The notes: generated by a model not told the origin, from the sequence alone. A stretch of 64,000 bases of DNA from Candidatus Obscuribacterales bacterium (GCA_019752635.1 JAIELX010000003.1:1-64000), one strand, 5' to 3'; shown: positions 1-8,536, counted from the first letter of the stretch. Translations and numbers: made by a program.

Positions 1-304
1 GCTGGTTGATCGCCGGTCTTCGGAACGGTCGCCGCGGGAGTAGCGGGCTGGTCACCGGTCTTAGGCGTTGCAGCTGGGGTGGCTGGTTTGTCGGCGCCCG
101 GAAGCTTTGCGAAAGGATTTGCCGGTACCACCGGAGTTGAGGGCTGGTCGCCAGCCTTCTGAGTTGCCGCTGGCGTAGCTGGTTGATCGCCGGTCTTGGG
201 AGTCGCAGCAGGAGTAGCTGGTTGATCGCCGGTCTTCGGAACGGTCGCCGCGGGAGTAGCGGGCTGGTCACCGGTCTTAGGCGTTGCAGCTGGAGTGGCT
301 GGTT
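1..304. repeat. direct repeat inside the Pro/Ala/Thr repeat gene
   Basis: Bases 1-88 recur at 217-304 with a single mismatch (position 78 against 294), an offset of 216 bp or 72 codons. Shorter partial copies of the same unit lie between them (for example from about 178). The near identity at the DNA level suggests recent duplication or continuing copy-number change of the repeat block. The array probably continues past the left edge. Confidence 0.85.
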
Positions 305-827
305 GATCACCAGGGCGTCGCAGTGTTGCAAAAGGATTCTGTCTGGTGGGCGCCACTACTTGGGGGGGCGCATCGCCGGGCTTTATCTTTGGAAGAACTT
401 CGGATGTAGTTTCCGGGCCATGCTCGGCTTTGCCCGGTATCGGCTCCGGATGACCGTCCCTCTGTGGAGGAGAAGGTCGTCCGTCTGTAGCTCTCGGCTG
501 CGGCGCCACTGGCTTCATAGTTTCGACCGCTGGCGTTACCGGTTTTGTTTCGCCCACAGGATCCCCTGCTTTGCGGGCGCCTTGTCGCGCACGATACGCT
601 TGCACCGCTGGTGATTCACCGACGGTAACTGTTGCTGCGGGCACGGCCGGTGCATCCTTGGCTTCCTTGGGAGTTGCTGCTTTGTCTGCAACTACCTTCG
701 TGTCGGTCCCCGCCTTCGTATCGGCCTGAGCCAGCTGTACCGGTGTGATATCCAAAGAGTTCAGGGTGAATTTAGTAAGTTCGGCAAGCGGTGTCTGGTC
801 GGATCTATCCGATTCTGGTAAGCGCAT
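1..827 (-). CDS. Pro/Ala/Thr-rich repeat protein, C-terminus beyond the left edge
   Basis: The reading frame is open on the minus strand from an ATG at 827 to the window edge, so only the first 275 or so residues are visible. A GGGAG Shine-Dalgarno lies 7 nt upstream of the ATG. The first 65 residues are of mixed composition with no signal peptide or membrane segment. After that the protein is low-complexity, and from about residue 165 it consists of repeats of the type PKTGDQPATPAAT, interrupted once by a different stretch containing NPFAKLPGADKPATP. Such Pro/Ala/Thr segments are usually extended, disordered linkers or surface stalks. No enzymatic domain is seen and the function is unknown. 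The missing C-terminus could carry a folded domain. The coding assignment is supported by the repeat frame staying open; the role is open. Confidence 0.8.
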   Translation of the reverse strand, partial: MRLPESDRSDQTPLAELTKFTLNSLDITPVQLAQADTKAGTDTKVVADKAATPKEAKDAPAVPAATVTVGESPAVQAYRARQGARKAGDPVGETKPVTPAVETMKPVAPQPRATDGRPSPPQRDGHPEPIPGKAEHGPETTSEVLPKIKPGDAPPQVVAPTRQNPFATLRRPGDQPATPAATPKTGDQPATPAATVPKTGDQPATPAATPKTGDQPATPAATQKAGDQPSTPVVPANPFAKLPGADKPATPAATPKTGDQPATPAATVPKTGDQP

Positions 828-1058
828 TCGTGTCTCCCGAGTAAGCTGCGGCGGCTTGTCAGTATTAAACCCCTTTAATTGTGGAAAACTTGTGAAATAT
901 GAGTGGGGTTTCCCGCAATATCAATAATGTCGCCAAAATAAAACTCCGAAATGCGATGGACTGCTATCGCATCCGACCATCAAAAACGCCCATCTTTGCC
1001 TGCCAATCAGGCTAAAATATGATTAGCGACTACTACTACCTGCCACCGCAATAGCCAA

Positions 1059-1976
1059 GTGAAAGACCCCTCAGCGTGCGTTCTTATAGTTGATGACCAG
1101 CCAGCAGATGTAGCGCTGGTAGCAGAATTTCTGAAGGGATCAGGCATGACCGTGACGGTTGTTGCGGATGGATTCAAGGCGCTTGCCGCCTGCAAGGTTC
1201 GCACGCCGGACATCATCCTCCTGGACTTGCAGATGCCAATCATGAGTGGCACCGATGTGTTGAATCGCTTGACCGCGGAAGAAAAGACGAAGAATATTCC
1301 TGTGGTCTTTCTGCGCCCGGCGGAGGCGAAGTTGGCGCTGGCTAAGGAGCATGATGACTATCCGCTCCTGGTGAAGCCCTTGGAGCCGCAGGATGTGCTC
1401 TCGCTCGTCAAAACTGTTTTACGCGAAAAGACACTGAAAGACGAGCTAAAGAAGAAAGAGGCTCAGCTCAAAGAGTTGACGCTGACCGATCCGCTTACAT
1501 CGTGCCGCAACTCTCGCTACCTGATGGAGTTTTTGCGCACCGAGCTTCGTCAGTGCGTACGCTACGAGCACCCGTTATCGGTGCTGGTGATTGAGGTCGA
1601 CAGTGCTAAGGAATTGGCGCGTTTTTGGAATGCCTCCACGGGCACGGAGCCGTTGTTATCTCAGCTAGCAACGGTCATGAACCGCGGTAATCGAAAGGCC
1701 GATTTGCTTTCTCGGACCGGTCAAGCCGAGTTTGTGCTGGTGTTACCTTTCACCAACGCTGAAGGCGCGGTGGAAGTCGCCGAACGGGTTCGAACCGGCG
1801 TTGACCAAAATTCATTCATTTTTGGCGAAGATACTGAAAAATTCACCGTCAGCATTGGTGTGTGCCAGTTCAAACCGAAGATGGACACGACGGGCGAAAC
1901 CTTGCTGTCATTTGCTCGAGCTGCAATGCACCAGGCAAAAGAAGCTGGTGGAAATCAAACTTTTGTAGCTGAGTAA
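1059..1976 (+). CDS. response regulator with degenerate GGDEF domain
   Basis: 305 residues, GTG start. Residues 5-125 form a CheY-like receiver with the acidic pair DD12-13, phosphoacceptor D56 (LLDLQMP) and K106. The usual Thr/Ser switch position is Arg (FLR86). A short charged helix (about 125-140) leads to a GGDEF-type domain (about 140-305) starting with the typical LTLTDPLT. The active-site signature that should read GG(D/E)EF is TGQAEF (220-225), so diguanylate cyclase activity is unlikely; it may bind nucleotide or act by protein contacts. The protein at 4944-5861 is a same-length paralog with matching changes. No sensor kinase is adjacent. The receiver and GGDEF folds are clear; loss of activity is inferred from the motif. 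Confidence 0.92.
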   Translation: MKDPSACVLIVDDQPADVALVAEFLKGSGMTVTVVADGFKALAACKVRTPDIILLDLQMPIMSGTDVLNRLTAEEKTKNIPVVFLRPAEAKLALAKEHDDYPLLVKPLEPQDVLSLVKTVLREKTLKDELKKKEAQLKELTLTDPLTSCRNSRYLMEFLRTELRQCVRYEHPLSVLVIEVDSAKELARFWNASTGTEPLLSQLATVMNRGNRKADLLSRTGQAEFVLVLPFTNAEGAVEVAERVRTGVDQNSFIFGEDTEKFTVSIGVCQFKPKMDTTGETLLSFARAAMHQAKEAGGNQTFVAE

Positions 1977-2044
1977 TAGCCCGAAACAAAATTTCGTCTA
2001 AGGGCTTTTCAAGAGTGGGCGCCGTGCTAACATTACCTGTATAT

Positions 2045-2118
2045 CGGGGCGTAGCGCAGCTTGGTAGCGTGTCCGTTTCGGGTGCGGAAGGCCGGAGGTT
2101 CAAATCCTCTCGCCCCGA
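2045..2118 (+). tRNA. tRNA-Pro (anticodon CGG)
   Basis: The 7-bp acceptor stem CGGGGCG (2045-2051) pairs with CGCCCCG (2111-2117), followed by discriminator A. The anticodon stem TCCGT/GCGGA encloses loop TTCGGGT, with anticodon CGG at 2079-2081. The T loop is TTCAAAT. It is 74 nt long, and the 3' CCA is not encoded. It lies between the first receiver-GGDEF gene and ruvA. Confidence 0.95.
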
Positions 2119-2350
2119 TATTACTTCTAATTCCGCCAACTTATAAATGAAGTGCGTGTTGCTTCATTTTGGGTTTTGCGCACTTGTCAAAGAGTGGTCA
2201 ATCATTGCCGGAGCCTTTCGCATCACTGGTGGTGGCACTGTTGCGAAAGATTAGATCGAATTCGGCATACCGGCGGCAAAAGCAAGCTTTGAACGGTCTC
2301 TATTGCGGTATCCTAATTGCGAACTCAGCGCATTGGGAGTGGTTTTCCGC

Positions 2351-2974
2351 ATGGTTGTCGCTTTTTTACGTGGTACGCTCAGGACGCGAGATTTAAGCGG
2401 TTCGGCTGCAGAGCGAGTAGTCATTGAGGTGGCCGGGGTCGGTTTCGAGGTGTTGGTTAGTCGCGTTACGGCAGTCAGCCTAGGCGACGTAGGCAATGAA
2501 GCTACCGTGCACACATCTCTGGTCATCCGTGAAAACGAGTGGACTATGTTTGGCTTCGGCACACCGGAAGAGAAAGAGATTTTTACCCTACTTCAATCCG
2601 TCACGGGCGTCGGACCTAAGATGGCACTGTCACTAACCGGAACCTTAGGACCGGGCGGTGTGGTCGACGCCATAGCCGCGGAAGATGAGAAAACGTTGAG
2701 TCAGGCTCCCGGCGTCGGTCCCAAAGTGGCTCGGCGCATTATCTTGGAATTGAAATCCAAAACGGAGGAGTGGCAGCTTCGCAAAGGCTCAACCATTGCC
2801 CCTTACGTGGGCGGCGGCGTTAAGGATGAGGCGAAGTCGATCCTTGAATCACTTGGTTACACTGCTACCGAGATAAGCCATGCGTTCAAACAACTTTCGA
2901 GCGAAAGCGTCTCAGATGATGTAGAAATATGGGTGAGACAGAGTTTGAAGCTACTCGGATCGGCTGATCGCTAG
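2351..2974 (+). CDS. ruvA: Holliday junction branch migration complex subunit RuvA
   Basis: 207 residues, the usual RuvA length. RuvA tetramers bind four-way junctions and load the RuvB motor during recombination repair. The N-terminal OB fold starts with the family-typical pattern MVVAFLRGTL. Two helix-hairpin-helix motifs follow (TGVGPKMALSL and APGVGPKVARRI), then a linker and a C-terminal RuvB-binding domain (from about residue 155). The ATG at 2351 is chosen because the family N-terminus begins there and GGGAG lies upstream; an in-frame ATG at 2303 would add 16 unrelated residues. ruvB is in this window at 18.8 kb, not in an operon with ruvA; ruvC is not seen. Confidence 0.96.
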   Translation: MVVAFLRGTLRTRDLSGSAAERVVIEVAGVGFEVLVSRVTAVSLGDVGNEATVHTSLVIRENEWTMFGFGTPEEKEIFTLLQSVTGVGPKMALSLTGTLGPGGVVDAIAAEDEKTLSQAPGVGPKVARRIILELKSKTEEWQLRKGSTIAPYVGGGVKDEAKSILESLGYTATEISHAFKQLSSESVSDDVEIWVRQSLKLLGSADR

Positions 2975-3039
2975 GTTCCGGCACAAATACAAACTCGCGG
3001 CGCTACGGGAATCAAATTCCTTACCAGGTCGGAGTAATC

Positions 3040-3816
3040 ATGGATACAGAAGCTGTTCAACAGAAACCGCCTGCAACGAGGCGCCCGAGTATTCGTGCTG
3101 CCTTTCGAGTGGGAACATTGCAGGCAGTATTGGTGCTCTGCGGAATGATTTTTATTCGCCGAGATGTTTATTTGCAAGGCAACGTCGCTTCAGTTTTCCA
3201 GCACTGGCAGGAGGCTTGGGTCGTAGGTGCCATGTTTGTCGACGGTGTTATGCGTGGCGCGTACGGTCTGGGTCCTTACGTAAGTCCATTTCGAAAGCGC
3301 GTGCTTCGGCTGGGGCTTCCCGTAGCGCTTTTCTTCTATGCGGCCAGCGCCACATTGTGCACCAAGTTGAACGTTGGCGCGCTAGATTACGAGTGGGCGA
3401 GGAACATCGGCGTTGGTATTCTTGGGATTTCGCTAGTACTGAGTTTGTTCTCGAGCTTGAGCCTGCCGCTATTTGTTCGCGGAGATGAAAGTTGCACGGT
3501 CGTCACGCCTGTTGACAGTGATGATACTGACAGCCCTTCAATCGCGCCAAGTCAACCTGATTTCTCAGTAGAGAAGTTCGAAGTGCGAGGTATATGGCGC
3601 TTCTTGCGCTATCCCGACCGTTTCTCCATCATGGTGATGCTCGCTGGATTGACGCTGGCGCTTGGGACTTGGGTGCCTCTTCTCGGTCTTCCCGGTCTGT
3701 TCGTGGCTTTCAAGTGGGAGACCAGTGATCTGGAATCTTTCCGTATAAGCCAGTTTGGCGACGCGTACCTTAGCTACCGAAAAACCTCTTGTGCACTGCT
3801 TCCCTTCATTTATTAG
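3040..3816 (+). CDS. ICMT/phospholipid-methyltransferase-like membrane protein
   Basis: 258 residues with about five hydrophobic segments. The C-terminal third (about 185-258) follows the pattern of the isoprenylcysteine carboxyl methyltransferase / phospholipid methyltransferase superfamily: GIWRFLRYPDRF in place of the usual G-x-x-x-x-x-RHP-x-Y, a hydrophobic hairpin, then a glutamate and F-G-x-x-Y-x-x-Y-R near the end. The canonical His of RHP is Tyr here, so SAM binding may be altered. A short acidic loop (about residues 150-175) separates the two membrane halves. It starts 65 nt after ruvA. The substrate is unknown; membership is judged only from the C-terminal pattern. Confidence 0.6.
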   Translation: MDTEAVQQKPPATRRPSIRAAFRVGTLQAVLVLCGMIFIRRDVYLQGNVASVFQHWQEAWVVGAMFVDGVMRGAYGLGPYVSPFRKRVLRLGLPVALFFYAASATLCTKLNVGALDYEWARNIGVGILGISLVLSLFSSLSLPLFVRGDESCTVVTPVDSDDTDSPSIAPSQPDFSVEKFEVRGIWRFLRYPDRFSIMVMLAGLTLALGTWVPLLGLPGLFVAFKWETSDLESFRISQFGDAYLSYRKTSCALLPFIY

Positions 3817-4120
3817 TTCTTAGCGCAACTAGCTTGACGGTTAAGCAAAGCTGGACGGAGAGCTAGTTCTGGAAACATTAAATGCCGCAAAACCGCCACT
3901 GGTGAGCGATACCTAATTTACGATTGCGATGTCAAGGTCTTTACTTCTTGGCGTCTAGGACAAATACTGTTACTCGGTCAAGTTCGTTTGTGGCCTCGCA
4001 GAGGGAGCCGGTGGATCATTGCCGGGCTGCGCAGACACTGCAACGTGGTTTGCCTTACAAGAGTTGATTGTCGTGAGCGAGCCAAGAAGCCGCTTACGGA
4101 GCGTTGGAGGAAAAAACCTA
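3817..4120. other. intergenic region, 304 bp
   Basis: No convincing gene. An 8-bp inverted repeat, AACTAGCT (3827-3834) and AGCTAGTT (3861-3868), lies just after the membrane protein's stop codon, without a following T-run; it could be a weak transcript end. The rest probably holds the promoter of the small gene at 4121. Confidence 0.5.
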
Positions 4121-4345
4121 ATGGACGTTATGGAAGAAACCGTATTGAGCAAGGAAGAGAAGGCCTGCTTGCAAATGTGGTTCCGGCAGGCAATTGCGAA
4201 GATTGAAATTGAGGAATGTACTCGCGCACTGATGAAAGAACATGCCGCAGACAACGCTGCGCGCGTCGGTGGGCATCCTTCGATTTCGGTTCGTCGTGCT
4301 TCGCCACGCAGCCGACTGGCACGCATTGTGAAGCAACTGGTTTAG
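4121..4345 (+). CDS. small hypothetical protein, 74 residues
   Basis: An ATG at 4121 is preceded by GGAGG (4106-4110) at good spacing, and the frame encodes a charged, mostly helical protein beginning MDVMEETVLSKEEKACLQ. Its C-terminal third is basic (RRASPRSRLARIVKQLV). No signal peptide, membrane segment or known motif is recognised. The frame extends upstream to 4019, but that stretch lacks a ribosome binding site and looks non-coding. It stands alone between a membrane protein and a secreted protein. The function is unknown, and existence as a gene is moderately supported by the start site and composition. Confidence 0.6.
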   Translation: MDVMEETVLSKEEKACLQMWFRQAIAKIEIEECTRALMKEHAADNAARVGGHPSISVRRASPRSRLARIVKQLV

Positions 4346-4427
4346 TCGCTTAGCAAATCTAGTAAACTCGCAGCCATCTTGTTCGTTGCTCTCAGCAATC
4401 AAGGTGGCTGTTTTGTAAGGAGTGATT

Positions 4428-4802
4428 ATGGCAAAGTCTGGCTTTGGAATTGTCCTCGGCGCAGCGCTCGCTCTTGGAATTGCGACGCTTTCCGCTGATT
4501 CCGCTGACAAGAGTTGGGATGATTTCTGGCGCCAATTCAAACAAGCGATTCAGAACAACGATAAAGAAGCCGTGGCCAATATGACGAAACTGCCTTATCT
4601 GCTTGATTCTAAACAGTTGAATCGCAAGCAGTTTATTGCAAAGTACCAAGTGTTGTTTCCACCAAATGTGCGGCAGGGGCTGCTCAAAGAGAAACCGGTC
4701 GCCGATAAAGGCTCTTACATGGTTTTTATAGGTGAGGAGATCTTCGTGTTCTCCAAGCAAAAAGGTACTTACCTGTTCAGCGAGATTGGTGCTAACGACT
4801 GA
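4428..4802 (+). CDS. small secreted/periplasmic protein, unknown function
   Basis: 124 residues. The ATG at 4428 follows TAAGGAG by 5 nt. The N-terminus is a typical signal peptide: positively charged MAKSG, a hydrophobic core, and a possible cleavage after about residue 22-25. The mature part begins SWDDFWRQFKQAIQNNDKEAVANM, a pattern like small periplasmic proteins in which a helical segment precedes a beta-rich domain (the NTF2/DUF4864-like layout), followed by KLPYLLDSKQLNRKQF and a beta-rich C-terminus. No cysteine suggests a lipobox. I do not recognise a named family with certainty; a solute- or lipid-binding role would be a guess. Confidence 0.75.
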   Translation: MAKSGFGIVLGAALALGIATLSADSADKSWDDFWRQFKQAIQNNDKEAVANMTKLPYLLDSKQLNRKQFIAKYQVLFPPNVRQGLLKEKPVADKGSYMVFIGEEIFVFSKQKGTYLFSEIGAND

Positions 4803-4943
4803 TCTTGAATCGCCTGTCAGTAGGCTTCAACAGTTTGTGACATGGCAAGCTATTACAATCTGGAAAAAGGACAGTCCAGATCAATTACTATTGAAAGTCT
4901 CAGGGTAGATTTACTACAAGAGAAATTCTAGAGAGCGGGCAAC

Positions 4944-5861
4944 TTGGCAGGCGGCAAATCCAGTATCCTCGTGGTAGATGACGAGCAGGCGCAGATTGAC
5001 TTGATCAGCGAAGCTCTAAAGTCCGACGGCTACCTTGTAGCTGCGGCTACTGACGGTTTTAAGGCAATAGCTGCCTGCAAAGTGCGCATGCCGGACCTTA
5101 TTCTGCTGGATTTGCAAATGCCGCTGATGAGCGGCTTGGATGTCTTCAAACGGCTGCGCTCCGATGAGAAGACTCGTGACATTCCGATAATATTTCTGCG
5201 GCGAAAGGGCGAGAAGCCGAGCGAATTGGCCGAGGCCGCCGATGAGTATTGGGTGGTCTCCAAACCGGTCGCGCGTGAAGAGCTTCTCAGTCGTGTACGA
5301 ACATCTCTACGTGAGCACACGCTGAAGATTGAGCTTAAAAAGAAAGATCTTCAACTACGCGAGTTGTCTTTGACAGATCCGCTTACTGCGTTTCGCAGTC
5401 CAAGATATCTCGCTGAATTCTTGCGCGCTGAACTAACGCAATGTCGACGCTACAAGATTCCGCTTAGCCTTGTACTTTTGGAAATAGATAAGTACAGGGA
5501 AGTATTGGCCACGCGAGGTCAGGCTGGTTGCAACAACTTGATGTCGCAGATTGCAACGCTGGTGCACGCGCAGAATAGAGAAGCCGATATTCTTGTACGT
5601 CTTTCCGAATCAGAATTGGGACTGTTTCTCACGCACACGGACATGCAAGGTGCTGTTGAAGTGGCGGAGCGATTGCGCGAAGCAGTTGCTATAACCGAAT
5701 TCACTTCTATGGACCGGCAGTTCAATGCCACCGTGAGCATCGGTGTGTCGCAACTGTCGGACGTCATGGATGATACAGGCAAAGTTCTCATCTCCTACGC
5801 GCGCTCCGCCGCAGAGCAAGCGCGTACCGCCGGTGGCAACATGACGCTTATTGCCGAGTGA
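4944..5861 (+). CDS. response regulator with degenerate GGDEF domain (paralog of 1059-1976)
   Basis: 305 residues, TTG start. The receiver (residues 6-125) has DD12-13, phosphoacceptor D56 (LLDLQMP) and K107, but Arg at the switch position (FLR86), as in its paralog. The GGDEF-type domain begins LSLTDPLT at about 140; its active-site signature is replaced by SESEL (about 220-224), even further from GG(D/E)EF than the paralog. It is therefore probably catalytically inactive and used for binding or as a phosphorylation-controlled scaffold. The two genes are separated by tRNA-Pro, ruvA and three small genes, so this is a dispersed duplication. The matching non-canonical residues show they diverged after the losses. 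Confidence 0.92.
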   Translation: MAGGKSSILVVDDEQAQIDLISEALKSDGYLVAAATDGFKAIAACKVRMPDLILLDLQMPLMSGLDVFKRLRSDEKTRDIPIIFLRRKGEKPSELAEAADEYWVVSKPVAREELLSRVRTSLREHTLKIELKKKDLQLRELSLTDPLTAFRSPRYLAEFLRAELTQCRRYKIPLSLVLLEIDKYREVLATRGQAGCNNLMSQIATLVHAQNREADILVRLSESELGLFLTHTDMQGAVEVAERLREAVAITEFTSMDRQFNATVSIGVSQLSDVMDDTGKVLISYARSAAEQARTAGGNMTLIAE

Positions 5862-6216
5862 AGCACGTGATGCATGTCGCGAAGCTCGGACCGCTACCTT
5901 AGGAGCTCGCTGCAATTCGATTTGGATTACGACTTCTCGCGGTGCGCGATGCGCTGTTGTAGCGAGATCACGTCTTTCGTCGAATTCATTTGAAGACGGG
6001 TACTTGGCGGTGGTCGTGGTTATGGTGTTCTTCATGACCGTAGAAATCTCCAGCGCAAGCATAAAGAATGGCTGTCAAGGGCAAAAGCTTAGTAATCCTT
6101 AATGAATTCGCAACCTTCGCCGGGCTTAGGGATAGAGCGGATGGTGTTAAGTCTCCGGGAGAATCTCCCGATAAGCAGCTCGACTATACTGTCATCGATT
6201 TACTCGGGGACAGTGT
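5862..6216. promoter_or_regulatory. 355-bp intergenic region with two inverted repeats before a methyltransferase gene
   Basis: No supported gene. Near its right end lies a perfect palindrome CGGGAGAATCTCCCG (6156-6170). A second inverted repeat, ACTGTC (6188-6193) and GACAGT (6209-6214), ends 2 nt before the ATG of the downstream methyltransferase and overlaps its ribosome binding site (GGGGA, 6206-6210). Either could be an operator or an RNA hairpin controlling that gene; this is inference from position and symmetry. Confidence 0.45.
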
Positions 6217-6936
6217 ATGCGAATGAATGACTTCAACGGCAAAGAATTTCTTGCCGCCGTGCGCGGAAAAGACTATGCACACGCGGGTGAGGAAACAGCC
6301 ATTGAACTGCTGTTTCAGAATGTGCCAGTCGACGCGAATCGAAAAATTCTAGATGCGGGCTGCGGTCGAGGAGGCACTGCTGATTATGTGCATAAGCACG
6401 GATGGGGACAGGTTGTCGGAATAGATGTTGAAGCCAAGTCTATCGAGTATGCCAATGAGACTTTCCCTGATTCGCAGTTTCTTGCTTGCGATATCGCCGA
6501 TGTAGGCGGAACCTTTCCCGCAACGTTTGATCTGATTTACATGTTCAACGCGTTTTACGCTGTGCTGGACAAGGCTGGTGCAATGATCAGCCTGAGAGAC
6601 TCGGCCAAGTCCGGTGCGTCGCTCTTGGTGTTTGATTACATTACCTACAAAGCTAACGTGGCGCCGCCGGACGTATTATCGCAGCTGCCAGCAACACTGG
6701 ATGAATTCTCGAAATGGATGAAGCAAGCTGGGTGGCAGCTGAACGAGACACAAAATTTAGACAAGGAATATGCTGAATGGTATCGCGATTTTCTTCGCCG
6801 AGTAGATGAGTTAGCTTCGAAGAGATCCTATTCGGCTGAAATGATCGAACCTGTCAGGAAAAAATATAGCGATCTTCTGAATGCAATTGAGACGGGCGTA
6901 TTGGGTGGAGCGATACTGCGTGCTACCGCTGTTTGA
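6217..6936 (+). CDS. class I SAM-dependent methyltransferase
   Basis: 239 residues. Motif I is clear: ILDAGCGRGGTADYV at about residue 47, followed by the acidic end of beta-2 (VVGIDVEAKSIEYAN) and the D of the third strand (CDIADVGG). The layout (Rossmann core followed by a C-terminal helical part with YRDFLRRVDEL) resembles small-molecule N-methyltransferases of the phosphoethanolamine/sarcosine type, but the substrate cannot be read from sequence. The ATG at 6217 follows GGGGA by 6 nt; a second in-frame ATG lies 6 nt on. It stands alone, preceded by inverted repeats. Confidence 0.85.
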   Translation: MRMNDFNGKEFLAAVRGKDYAHAGEETAIELLFQNVPVDANRKILDAGCGRGGTADYVHKHGWGQVVGIDVEAKSIEYANETFPDSQFLACDIADVGGTFPATFDLIYMFNAFYAVLDKAGAMISLRDSAKSGASLLVFDYITYKANVAPPDVLSQLPATLDEFSKWMKQAGWQLNETQNLDKEYAEWYRDFLRRVDELASKRSYSAEMIEPVRKKYSDLLNAIETGVLGGAILRATAV

Positions 6937-6995
6937 AGGTTGCCGTAGCTTTTAGCTGCATAACGCCCGACAGACCCGAAATGCTCCGGAATAGC

Positions 6996-8117
6996 TTATT
7001 TACCCCAAATGATTTCTTCTAGTAACCGATGGGGCCATGGGAGAGAATAAGGTTCTACCGGCAGTTGATCAAAGTGGGACCAAGAAACGGAGGCTAATTT
7101 ATTCATCTCTGCAGCCTTTTCTGCATGGCCAGCCCGTTCTAGCATGTTTCCGTAATTCTCTAAGCAAATTATTGTGTGGCACGTATCGCGGTCATATACT
7201 GCCAGAGCCTTTTCGAAAAACTTTATTGCTTCGGGATACTTCTGAAGCTCTGAATAGACTAAAGCAAGATTGCTGTAGGCATTGGCCGTTAGGGCCTGGC
7301 TATCTATGCGGCGTATGCCCTCGCGCAGTAATAGAGTTCTTTTCAAGAGCTGCTCTGAGTCTTTATAGCGCTGTTCCTTGAAGCAAACCCAGGAGAGACC
7401 TTCAAAGCAATTCGCGACGGCGTAACTATCTATAAATGGAGCTGCCTCGTGAATTTCCAGAGCACGCTGGCATAGTTGGTTTGCTTTCGATGTTTTCCTC
7501 TGTCGTCGGAACAACTCAGCTAGCTGATCACAACTTTCTGCTACGCAAGGATGGCGTTCATCTAATCGTTCCGCCCGTGCCAAAGCGTCCAGAAACAGTG
7601 CTTCGGCTATTCCATACTCATTTTTTTGCATGGCAGACCGGCCGGTTTTGATGGTCTCCTCCCACGCTTCTTCAGTGTCGTGAGGCTCTCTAACAGTCAA
7701 TGGCGTGGTCACTCCCTCACGATCGTCGCTAACGAGGGGAATTTCGCCAGACCAGAATCCATTTAGGCGCTTCCACCAATAACTGGTTTCCGGCTGGAGA
7801 AAGTTGTTGAACCGATCCAGGCTGATGTTCTTGTTCAACGCTATATTCTGTAGGTCTTCAAGAAACCCGATCGTGGCTGCCTCTCTTACAAAAGAATCTC
7901 CGGATAAATGAAGCCGCTCTACAATAGCGAATACCGCCGGTAATTCGGACACGGTTCCTTTAGTTGCCAGCGCCGCTATATGGTGCGCAAACCTTCCAAG
8001 CCCGGTGTACAACGAAAACTCACCGAATTCGAAATTCCTGTCCTCCCACCATTTCGAAACGAATGAAGGACAAGCATGAAGCAGCAACGGCAGCACTTGT
8101 CTCTTTGATATTGCCAT
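6996..8117 (-). CDS. TPR-repeat protein with distinct N-terminal domain
   Basis: 373 residues. Residues 1-125 form a helical domain (LLLHACPSFVSKWWED, then FSLYTGLGRFAHHIAAL) that recalls the small DUF7674-type domain found in some toxin-immunity contexts; this match is tentative. From about 150 on there are at least four tetratricopeptide repeats, such as the one with AYSNLALVYSELQKYPEAIKF. TPRs mediate protein-protein contacts. No signal peptide. A ribosome binding site (AGGT) lies 8 nt upstream of the ATG. Its gene is followed by intergenic sequence on both sides and is not part of the operon upstream. Cytoplasmic scaffold is the likely role; the partner is unknown. Confidence 0.85.
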   Translation of the reverse strand: MAISKRQVLPLLLHACPSFVSKWWEDRNFEFGEFSLYTGLGRFAHHIAALATKGTVSELPAVFAIVERLHLSGDSFVREAATIGFLEDLQNIALNKNISLDRFNNFLQPETSYWWKRLNGFWSGEIPLVSDDREGVTTPLTVREPHDTEEAWEETIKTGRSAMQKNEYGIAEALFLDALARAERLDERHPCVAESCDQLAELFRRQRKTSKANQLCQRALEIHEAAPFIDSYAVANCFEGLSWVCFKEQRYKDSEQLLKRTLLLREGIRRIDSQALTANAYSNLALVYSELQKYPEAIKFFEKALAVYDRDTCHTIICLENYGNMLERAGHAEKAAEMNKLASVSWSHFDQLPVEPYSLPWPHRLLEEIIWGK

Positions 8118-8170
8118 GCGAACTACCTCAATTGAGTTGCAACTGCCAGTCTAATCGAATGAGGAATCGA

Positions 8171-8536
8171 TTACCCCGAAAGGGTTGAAGGCTCGATTCT
8201 GGGGGCACCGGGTACGGTGTCAGCGTTTGCTTTGATCGCTTGAATCGAATTCTGTGCGGCGCGGGCCAAATTATCCAACATAAATCCGCCGTAGCTTGGC
8301 AGAAAAGGCTGCACACGAGCGAGTCCACGGGTGAGCAACTTGAGCGCGCCGACACGATTGTCGCGACCGAGGTGAAGATATCCGACGGCGATCTGCAAGA
8401 CGCCTTGCGTTAGTTGCTTTTCCGGATCGACCTGTTCGTTCCAGAGATCTTCTAAGACTTCGTGGCATTCGAAAAACTCACCGGCGTTGAATAACTCAAT
8501 ACCGCTTAGCCACAAGTGGTTTTCATTGAGAGTCAT
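8171..8536 (-). CDS. DUF309 domain protein
   Basis: 121 residues. The segment FNAGEFFECHEVLEDLW (near residue 20) is the hallmark of the DUF309 family, small helical proteins of unknown function; GVLQIAVGYLHLGRDN and LLTRGL follow as expected. The ATG at 8536 overlaps the TGA of the preceding hydantoinase gene as ATGA, indicating translational coupling; a GTG 12 nt earlier is possible but lacks that logic. It is the last gene of a permease-hydantoinase-DUF309 operon, which suggests, without proving, a link to amide or oxoproline-type metabolism. Confidence 0.88.
   Translation of the reverse strand: MTLNENHLWLSGIELFNAGEFFECHEVLEDLWNEQVDPEKQLTQGVLQIAVGYLHLGRDNRVGALKLLTRGLARVQPFLPSYGGFMLDNLARAAQNSIQAIKANADTVPGAPRIEPSTLSG

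Noticed and set aside
5610-6102. Frames of 150 residues (minus) and 83 residues (plus) around the end of the second GGDEF gene
   Set aside because: They overlap the GGDEF gene in another frame or run into the intergenic region without start signals; shadows of the real gene.
6996-8117. TPR protein as part of a toxin-immunity system
   Set aside because: The N-terminal resemblance to DUF7674 is weak and no toxin gene is adjacent.
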